From contig JAQXMV010000146.1 in NCBI GenBank assembly GCA_029013165.1, positions 1-11,622 of the forward strand: DNA of 11,622 nucleotides, given 5' to 3'. Shown here one piece after another: positions 1 to 5,873 of the stretch. The notes beneath the pieces are model-generated. The model had not been told where the DNA came from. It made no database searches and was given only the letters and a program-made list of their open reading frames with translations. Position 1 is the stretch's first letter. Every line of letters begins with the position of its first letter. The stretch comes from Oscillospiraceae bacterium (GTDB lineage Bacteria > Bacillota > Clostridia > Oscillospirales > Acutalibacteraceae). Position numbers and translations under genes: made by a program.

Positions 1-1047
1 AGTGAGTGCAAGGAAATTTTTGCCAAGCTCCTGGGTGTTCCCACGAAAAATGTGATCGTCTGCGGTAATTCAAGTCTCAACATGATGTTTGACTATATCA
101 CCCAGTGTATGCTGACCGGCTCCGGCGCCGAGCCCTGGAAAGATCAGGGAGAGATCAAGTTCCTCTGTCCCTGTCCCGGATATGACAGACACTTTGCTAT
201 TTGCGAATATTACGGTATCAAGCTGATTCCGGTCGATATGACGCCCGACGGTCCTGACATGGACGCCGTTGAGGAACTCGTCAAGGATCCCAAGGTCAAG
301 GGTATGTTCTGCGTGCCCAAGTATTCCAATCCCACGGGCGTAACCTACAGCCGTGAGACCGTGGAGAGAATTGCCGCCATGACGCCGGCGGCCACGGATT
401 TCCGCATCATCTGGGATAACGCCTATATTATTCACGACCTGACGGAAAAGACCGACAAGCTGGATAATATTTTTGAGGTGCTGAAAAAATATGATCATGA
501 GGATATGGTCATTGAGTTTACCTCTACCTCCAAGATCAGCTTCCCCGGCGCAGGCGTAGCCGTTCTGGCCGCTTCCGACAGAAATATTGACATGATCATT
601 AGCCGTATGTCTGTGCAGACCATCGGCTATGATAAGCTCAATCAGTTCCGTCATGTCAAGTTCTATAAGAGCGTCGAGGGCATCAAAAATCACATGAAGC
701 TCCACAGAAATATTCTGGCACCCAAGTTTAAGGCGGTGATCAATGAGTTCCGCAACAGCCTGGGCGAATATCAGATTGCGACCTGGACTGAGCCGCGCGG
801 CGGCTATTTCATCAGCCTCGATGTCATGCCCGGCACAGCTAAGAGAGTTTACGATCTGTGCAAAAAAGGCGGCGTTGTGCTGACAACCGTGGGCGCCACT
901 TTCCCATACGGTCACGATCCCAAGGATCAGAACATCCGGATCGCGCCCTCTTATCCGCCGGTTGACGAGCTCATCACCGCAACGAAGCTGCTGTGTGTCT
1001 GCGTGAAGTTGGCCGCCTGTGAAAAGCTCCTGAGTGAGGCGGAATAA
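1..1047 (+). CDS. PLP-dependent aminotransferase, class I/II fold (aspartate aminotransferase/MocR-like), 5' end missing
   Basis: The reading frame is open from base 1, so the gene begins upstream of the window. An internal GTG at 52 is not the start, because the codons before it (S-E-C-K-E-I-F-A-K-L-L-G-V-P) also read as protein. Fold-type I aminotransferase signatures are present in order: SNPTG (substrate-carboxylate and PLP region), a WDNAY motif supplying the Asp that contacts the pyridine nitrogen and the Tyr, the Schiff-base lysine at 532-534 in an S-T-S-K-I-S-F-P-G context, and the carboxylate-binding arginine at 937-939 in N-I-R-I-A-P. This pattern fits the putative aspartate aminotransferase family (Pfam Aminotran_MocR/PF12897) of Firmicutes, usually about 420-430 residues, so roughly 75-80 residues are missing. 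The enzyme should transfer amino groups in the cytoplasm. The exact amino donor cannot be read from sequence. No clear terminator follows; the valS T-box promoter starts about 20 nt downstream. Confidence 0.9.
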   Translation, partial: SECKEIFAKLLGVPTKNVIVCGNSSLNMMFDYITQCMLTGSGAEPWKDQGEIKFLCPCPGYDRHFAICEYYGIKLIPVDMTPDGPDMDAVEELVKDPKVKGMFCVPKYSNPTGVTYSRETVERIAAMTPAATDFRIIWDNAYIIHDLTEKTDKLDNIFEVLKKYDHEDMVIEFTSTSKISFPGAGVAVLAASDRNIDMIISRMSVQTIGYDKLNQFRHVKFYKSVEGIKNHMKLHRNILAPKFKAVINEFRNSLGEYQIATWTEPRGGYFISLDVMPGTAKRVYDLCKKGGVVLTTVGATFPYGHDPKDQNIRIAPSYPPVDELITATKLLCVCVKLAACEKLLSEAE

Positions 1048-1065
1048 GTCCCGGAGAAAATCTTC

Positions 1066-1095
1066 TTGACAGATGATTATCTCCTGTGGTAAAAT
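1066..1095 (+). promoter_or_regulatory. Sigma-A-like promoter for the valS T-box transcript
   Basis: A consensus TTGACA -35 box (1066-1071) is separated by 18 bp from a TAAAAT -10 box (1090-1095). Transcription would begin around 1102, just before Stem I of the T-box leader. The promoter lies immediately after the aminotransferase stop codon, so valS can be transcribed independently of it. Confidence 0.75.
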
Positions 1096-1109
1096 AATCA
1101 AAATATTTC

Positions 1110-1345
1110 ATCCGTTGACCGGGAGGAGTAGCTCCTGTGTTCTTCGTTCAGAGAGAAAGCGGTCGGTGTGAGCTTTCGGAAGAGCAGGTGTGAAGGTCGC
1201 CCGTGAGGACCGGGAAGAAGGCTTGTGAGCCAGTAGAACCCGGCGTGCGTCTGCGTTAAGGACAGATGAGTGCAGAGCCTCGGCTCTGAATTCAGGTGGT
1301 ACCGCGGAATTTTTCTCCGTCCTGATTTTTCAGGACGGAGTTTTT
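1110..1345 (+). ncRNA. T-box riboswitch (valine-specific), valS leader
   Basis: This is a tRNA-sensing transcription attenuator. Stem I can be folded: its base pairs CGGG (1120-1123) with CCCG (1200-1203), followed by an AGTA motif at 1127-1130. A middle helix pairs 1134-1145 with 1179-1188, and the apical helix GAAAGC/GCTTTC (1155-1160/1172-1177) closes a GGTCGGTGTGA distal loop. By position (after GAAG, before the basal stem) the specifier codon is GTC at 1196-1198, which is valine and matches the downstream valS. A CAGAGC/GCTCTG hairpin lies at 1273-1288. The conserved T-box sequence is at 1294-1308, with the UGGU bulge (1297-1300) that pairs with the NCCA end of uncharged tRNA. AATTC (1289-1293) can pair with GAATT (1307-1311) to form the antiterminator. 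Uncharged tRNA-Val should favour read-through into valS. Confidence 0.95.
1315..1345 (+). terminator. T-box intrinsic terminator
   Basis: A perfect 10-bp stem, CTCCGTCCTG (1315-1324) against CAGGACGGAG (1331-1340), encloses a 6-nt loop and is followed by TTTTT. It is mutually exclusive with extended antiterminator pairing of the preceding T-box sequence, so it is the off-state of the riboswitch. Confidence 0.93.
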
Positions 1346-1405
1346 CTTTTTCCATGGTCGGTGAACCGACTAAAAAACAAATTAACATGATCAGGAGTGA
1401 TAAAA

Positions 1406-4027
1406 ATGGCAAAAGAACTGGCAAAACAGTATGATCCGAAAAATGTTGAGGATCGTATTTATCAGACATGGCTCGATGGAAAATACTTCCATGCCGAGGT
1501 CGATGAAAAGAAGAAACCCTACACCATCGTGATTCCCCCTCCAAACATTACCGGACAGCTTCACATGGGTCACGCCCTGGATAACACCCTGCAGGATATT
1601 CTCATTCGTTTCAGAAGAATGCGGGGCTACGATACCCTTTGGCTTCCCGGCACGGATCATGCCTCCATTGCCACAGAGGCAAAAATCGTTGAGGCGATGA
1701 AAAAAGAGGGCGTCACCAAGGAGGATATCGGTAGAGAGGGCTTCCTGGAAAGAGCCTGGGACTGGAAAGCCCAGTACGGCGGCAGGATTATCGAACAGCT
1801 CAAGAAAATGGGCTCCTCCTGCGACTGGGACAGAGAGAGATTCACCCTTGATGAGGGCTGCAGCAAGGCGGTAAGAGAGGTTTTCGTCAACCTTTACGAA
1901 AAAGGTCTCATATACCGCGGCGAGAGGATCATCAACTGGTGTACTCACTGCAAAACCTCTATTTCCGACGCCGAGGTTGAGCACGAGGAAAAGGACGGTA
2001 ATTTCTGGCACTTCCGCTATCCTCTTACCGACGGCAGCGGCTATATCGAGGTTGCCACCACAAGACCGGAAACCATACCGGGAGATACCGGCGTTGCCGT
2101 GCATCCCGATGACGAAAGATATCAGGCTCTCATCGGCAAGACGGTCATCATTCCCGTCATTGGCCGGGAAATTCCCATTGTGGCCGATTCCTATGCCAAG
2201 ATGGACAAGGGTACCGGCGCCGTTAAGATTACGCCGGCTCATGACCCCAATGACTTTGAGGTCGGTCTGCGGTGTCATCTCCCTGTGCTCAATGTGATGA
2301 CCGATGACGGCCACATGAATGAAAAGGCCGGTAAATACTGCGGAATGGATCTCATGGAGTGCCGCAAAGCGATCATTGCCGATCTTGACGCCGCAGGAGC
2401 GCTGGTCAAGATCGAGCCGACCAAGCATGAGGTCGGCACCTGTTACCGTTGCCACACAACCGTTGAACCGAGAGTTTCTAAGCAGTGGTTCGTTAAAATG
2501 GAACCTCTTGCCAAGCCGGCTATCGAGGCTGTCAGAAGCGGTAAGGTCAAGTTTATTCCCGAGCGCTTCGACAAGATTTACTACAACTGGATGGAAAATA
2601 TCCGTGACTGGTGCATTTCCCGTCAGCTCTGGTGGGGACACAGGATTCCTGCCTGGTACTGCGCCGACTGTGGCGAGATCACCGTTTCCAGAGAAACCCC
2701 GACAAAATGCTGCCACTGCGGCAGTGAAAATATCACACAGGATCCCGATACGTTGGATACCTGGTTTTCCTCGGCGCTGTGGCCTTTCTCCACCCTCGGC
2801 TGGCCCGAAAAGACGCCGGAGCTCAAGCACTATTATCCTACCAGTACCCTCGTTACCGGTTACGACATCATTTTCTTTTGGGTTGCGCGCATGATCTTCT
2901 CCGCCTGTGAGCAGATGGGCGAAGTACCTTTCAGCACTGTTTTCATTCACGGTATTGTCCGTGATGAGCAGGGCCGCAAGATGTCCAAGAGCCTGGGTAA
3001 CGGCATTGATCCGCTGCTGGTCATTGAGAAATACGGTGCAGACGCTCTGCGTCTGACCCTTGCCACCGGCAACAGCCCCGGAAACGATATGCGCTACAGC
3101 GAAAAGAAGGTGGAGGCTTCCCGCAACTTCGCCAATAAGATCTGGAACGCCGCACGATTTATTCTCATGAATCTCGGCGAGGAGGAAAAGGCTCCCCACA
3201 TTCCGGCGACGCTTGCTCTGGAGGATAAATGGATCCTTTCCCGTTTCAATGCTCTTGTCAAAGAAGTGACGGATAACCTCGATAAGTTTGAACTGGGCGT
3301 AGCCGTTCAGAAGCTCTATGATTTCATTTGGGATATCTTCTGCGACTGGTATATTGAGCTGGCGAAGATCAGACTGCAGAAAGGCGGCGATGAAGCCGAG
3401 CAGGCTAAGGCGGTTCTGGTTTATGTCATGAGTGAGACGCTGAAGCTCCTGCATCCCTTTATGCCCTTCATTACCGAAGAAATCTGGCTCACACTGCCGC
3501 ATGAGGGTGAAACAATCATGAAAGCACCCTGGCCGGTTTACAGTGAAGAACTGGTCTTTGACGAGGACGAGCAAAAGATGGACATGATCATGGACGCGAT
3601 CCGTGCCATCAGAAACAGACGCGCGGAAATGAATGTTCCCCCCTCAAGGAAGGCCCATATTTATGTCGCTACCGATAAGCAGGAGGTCTTTTCGGCCGCC
3701 ACGCTGTTTATGCAGAGATTGGCCTCTGCCGGTGATGTTACCGTCGGCGACAGCTTTGAGATCGAGGGCAGCGTCAGCATCGTCACCGCAGACGCGAAAA
3801 TTTATATTCCCATGGGCGATCTGGTTGACTTTGAAGCCGAGAAGAAGCGCCTGAATAAGGAAAAGGAAGCGGCCAACAAAAAGCTCGCCCAGATCGAGGG
3901 CAAGCTGAGCAATCCCGGCTTCCTCTCCAAGGCTCCGCAGAATGTCATTGACGGACAGAAAGTCGAAGCCGAAAAACTCAGGGAAAAGATTAGAATGATC
4001 GACGAAAGCTTGGCACAGTGCAAATAA
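1406..4027 (+). CDS. valS: Valine--tRNA ligase
   Basis: This class Ia aminoacyl-tRNA synthetase charges tRNA-Val with valine using ATP in the cytoplasm. It has 873 residues, a normal length for bacterial ValRS. The HIGH motif is H-M-G-H at residues 53-56, after the P-P-P-N-I-T-G lead-in. The KMSKS motif is intact at 525-529. The long insert between them contains the CP1 editing domain. A two-CxxC zinc knuckle (Cys419/422 and Cys435/438) precedes the D-T-W-F-S-S-A-L-W-P segment. The last 65 or so residues form the charged coiled-coil tRNA-binding arm. I chose ATG 1406 because AGGAG (1393-1397) lies 8 nt upstream; the in-frame GTG at 1397 overlaps that ribosome binding site. Expression is controlled by the T-box leader, whose GUC specifier matches the product. 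The gene ends at a strong bidirectional terminator. Confidence 0.98.
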   Translation: MAKELAKQYDPKNVEDRIYQTWLDGKYFHAEVDEKKKPYTIVIPPPNITGQLHMGHALDNTLQDILIRFRRMRGYDTLWLPGTDHASIATEAKIVEAMKKEGVTKEDIGREGFLERAWDWKAQYGGRIIEQLKKMGSSCDWDRERFTLDEGCSKAVREVFVNLYEKGLIYRGERIINWCTHCKTSISDAEVEHEEKDGNFWHFRYPLTDGSGYIEVATTRPETIPGDTGVAVHPDDERYQALIGKTVIIPVIGREIPIVADSYAKMDKGTGAVKITPAHDPNDFEVGLRCHLPVLNVMTDDGHMNEKAGKYCGMDLMECRKAIIADLDAAGALVKIEPTKHEVGTCYRCHTTVEPRVSKQWFVKMEPLAKPAIEAVRSGKVKFIPERFDKIYYNWMENIRDWCISRQLWWGHRIPAWYCADCGEITVSRETPTKCCHCGSENITQDPDTLDTWFSSALWPFSTLGWPEKTPELKHYYPTSTLVTGYDIIFFWVARMIFSACEQMGEVPFSTVFIHGIVRDEQGRKMSKSLGNGIDPLLVIEKYGADALRLTLATGNSPGNDMRYSEKKVEASRNFANKIWNAARFILMNLGEEEKAPHIPATLALEDKWILSRFNALVKEVTDNLDKFELGVAVQKLYDFIWDIFCDWYIELAKIRLQKGGDEAEQAKAVLVYVMSETLKLLHPFMPFITEEIWLTLPHEGETIMKAPWPVYSEELVFDEDEQKMDMIMDAIRAIRNRRAEMNVPPSRKAHIYVATDKQEVFSAATLFMQRLASAGDVTVGDSFEIEGSVSIVTADAKIYIPMGDLVDFEAEKKRLNKEKEAANKKLAQIEGKLSNPGFLSKAPQNVIDGQKVEAEKLREKIRMIDESLAQCK

Positions 4028-4034
4028 AAAATTC

Positions 4035-4078
4035 CCCGACTATTTCTGAAGTTTTCAGAAATAGTCGGGATTGTTTTT
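4035..4078. terminator. Strong bidirectional terminator between convergent transcripts
   Basis: A perfect 16-bp inverted repeat (4035-4050 against 4054-4069) has a 3-nt loop. On the plus strand it is followed by ATTGTTTTT and would end valS. On the minus strand it is followed by AATTTTTTAT and would end the operon whose last gene stops at 4077. The hairpin therefore serves both convergent units. Confidence 0.93.
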
Positions 4079-4289
4079 ATTCTTCTATGTATTCAAATCT
4101 TTTGTAGACTTTGCCGTCTCTTTCCACAGTTTCATTCCACATGGCGGCGGGGCGTACCCACAGTCCGCCGTCACCGTAAAGGGCGCGGTAGATCACATAA
4201 TCCTCCAGGGTTTCGCTGTGCTTTCCCACGCCGATCACTTCGTATTCGTTGCCCTTGAAATGACGGTATTTTCCCGGTTTTATCTCCAT
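4077..4289 (-). CDS. DUF1653 domain-containing protein
   Basis: This is a 70-residue protein whose entire length matches what I know of the DUF1653 family: an M-E-I-K-P-G-K-Y-R-H-F-K-G-N start, a Y-E-V-I-G-V-G-K-H-S-E-T-L-E core, V-I-Y-R-A-L-Y-G-D, a L-W-V-R-P segment, and a R-F-E-Y-I-E end. The family is small, cytoplasmic and of unknown biochemical function. ATG at 4289 is preferred over the adjacent in-frame TTG at 4292, with AAGGG about 8 nt upstream. The start lies only 3 nt after the stop of the metallophosphoesterase, so it is almost certainly the last gene of that operon and translationally coupled. It ends inside the T-run side of the shared terminator hairpin. Confidence 0.9.
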   Translation of the reverse strand: MEIKPGKYRHFKGNEYEVIGVGKHSETLEDYVIYRALYGDGGLWVRPAAMWNETVERDGKVYKRFEYIEE

Positions 4290-4292
4290 CAA

Positions 4293-5873
4293 TCAGCCCT
4301 TCATCTTTCCGTGATATTTGATCAGGTTTCCGAGGAAGCCGATCAGGAGAGCCAGAAGAATCAGCGGCAGGAAAAGCAGAACGCACAGGACAAGAACGAT
4401 AATGATCGGCAGCCCTTTTTTGCTCTTGATGAAAGCCGGCTTGATCATGCTCTCACCGGGGAGAGCACCCCAAAGATGAAGCACAGCCTTTTCGTCACAG
4501 ATTCCTTTGTTATAAAGCAGCGGTTCCACGAGGCTCTGCACCGATTCGGCGCCTTTCAGGAGCTTACCGATCTTGATGCCGAAAATGGCAAGGACGCTGT
4601 CGATAATGGCAAGGACGCCCATGGTGATTTTATAGTAGGCGGTGTCGGGCGTATAGGGACTGTCGCCGCCGTAAAGACCGGAAACCAGAGAGATGATGAA
4701 GTCAACGATCTTTTCCTCTTTGATGGCGGCATAATCCTGCTTTTTCAGGCCGGATTCTTTGCGGCAGAGCTTGGCAACGGTGCCGATTTTCAGCTTGTTC
4801 AGCAGCTTGGCAAAGGGCTTGATGATCCAGCCGATTTTATATATCAGCTCTTCTTTGACGCTGAAAGCCGTGGCAAGACGGGCCAGCTCGGGAATGTCGC
4901 TGCCGGCGGCAGTGATGACTCTCTTGATCATGCCGAAAAATTTATCCTCCAGGTGATCTTTCAGCTCCTTGCCCTCGATTTCAGCTTTGACATCGACGCT
5001 GGAAACATCGACAGTGCCCTCGGCGGGGCAGAAGGTGACCTGACGGAAGGTGGCCGGATATCCCACAGCGGCAGCGGTGGTAATGTCGTAAAAAATCTTG
5101 CCTTTTTCGGTGTACTTGTAAGAAATATCCTGCATATGGGTGTGACCGGTGAAAATGAAATTCACACCCATTTCCGTGAATTCGTCGATTCTTTTTTCGG
5201 CTTCGCCCATGATGTTGCTTTTGCCGATGATGGTGTAAAAGGGCGAGGGGGACAGCAGGGGATGATGGGTCATGGCGATGACAAATTCGCCGCATTCCTT
5301 GGCCTGTCTGACCTGATCGCTGATCCACTCGAAGCAGTCATCGGAAAAGCCGCTGGCGCCTTTATGATTCTGGTCGTCATTGAGGGCAAGAAGTCGGTAG
5401 CCTTCGCAGAGCCTGACGGCATAGGACATGCTTTCTCTATGTACTGACAGAGCCTGATCGGGGCCGAACTCACGGTAGAGGTCAAAAAGCTCCGCTCTCG
5501 GTACGCTGGGCACCTTGATTCTCTCGCTGCCCTCATAGCGATAGCACTGATCGTCGTCGGTGTAGTCGTGGGTGGCGGTGATGACAAAGACCTTTTTGCC
5601 GGCTTCTTTCAGTGAACGCAGAATTTCTATTATACCCTCGTGGCTGGGTCTTTCGGCCTTGTTGGTCAAGTCTCCGCTGACGAGTATGATTTCACATTCG
5701 TCCTGTTTCAGCTGTTCTGCCAGGGAAGTCAGAATCTCCCGGCTGTAATAAAGATCGTTGGGTGTTTTGGCGTTGTCTTTGAAAAAAGCCTGACCCTCGC
5801 AGCCCATTTCACGGGAATAGTAGTGGAGATCGGATATGATGTTCAGCTTCAGCGGTTTGATGTTTTCATACAT
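4293..5873 (-). CDS. Calcineurin-like metallophosphoesterase with C-terminal membrane anchor
   Basis: This 526-residue protein has an N-terminal metallophosphoesterase domain (about residues 8-290). The metal-binding motifs appear in order: D15-x-H17 (S-D-L-H), G-D-L-T-N at 67-71, T-H-D at 101-103 where the family has G-N-H-E/D, M-T-H-H-P-L-L with His203/204, and G-H-T-H at 243-246. Motif order fits the CpdA/3',5'-cyclic-nucleotide-phosphodiesterase-like branch, but the substrate cannot be inferred. Residues about 290-480 are a mostly helical region I do not recognise. Residues about 488-517 are strongly hydrophobic (P-I-I-I-V-L-V-L-C-V-L-L-F-L), flanked by lysines, and end 9 residues from the C terminus. 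With no signal peptide, the enzyme is probably tail-anchored with its catalytic domain in the cytoplasm. ATG 5873 has a GGGAGA site upstream (5881-5886). The first 25 nt overlap the end of the glycosidase gene, indicating co-transcription. Confidence 0.9.
   Translation of the reverse strand: MYENIKPLKLNIISDLHYYSREMGCEGQAFFKDNAKTPNDLYYSREILTSLAEQLKQDECEIILVSGDLTNKAERPSHEGIIEILRSLKEAGKKVFVITATHDYTDDDQCYRYEGSERIKVPSVPRAELFDLYREFGPDQALSVHRESMSYAVRLCEGYRLLALNDDQNHKGASGFSDDCFEWISDQVRQAKECGEFVIAMTHHPLLSPSPFYTIIGKSNIMGEAEKRIDEFTEMGVNFIFTGHTHMQDISYKYTEKGKIFYDITTAAAVGYPATFRQVTFCPAEGTVDVSSVDVKAEIEGKELKDHLEDKFFGMIKRVITAAGSDIPELARLATAFSVKEELIYKIGWIIKPFAKLLNKLKIGTVAKLCRKESGLKKQDYAAIKEEKIVDFIISLVSGLYGGDSPYTPDTAYYKITMGVLAIIDSVLAIFGIKIGKLLKGAESVQSLVEPLLYNKGICDEKAVLHLWGALPGESMIKPAFIKSKKGLPIIIVLVLCVLLFLPLILLALLIGFLGNLIKYHGKMKG

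Noticed and set aside
70..1101. A 343-codon minus-strand frame opposite the aminotransferase
   Set aside because: The plus strand contains the PLP lysine and other aminotransferase signatures; the antisense product is featureless.
1397..1405. GTG start for valS nine bases upstream
   Set aside because: The GTG overlaps the AGGAG ribosome binding site that serves ATG 1406.
1387..1434. Fifteen-codon frame from ATG 1387 overlapping the valS start
   Set aside because: No ribosome binding site precedes it, and the AGGAG it contains serves valS.
1391..3574. A 727-codon open frame on the minus strand across valS
   Set aside because: It is antisense to a gene with all ValRS motifs; its translation has no recognisable family features, and long antisense frames are common opposite genes with biased third positions.
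4071..5447. A 458-codon plus-strand frame opposite the metallophosphoesterase
   Set aside because: The minus strand carries ordered catalytic motifs, a ribosome binding site and operon spacing; the plus frame begins inside the valS terminator and has none of these.
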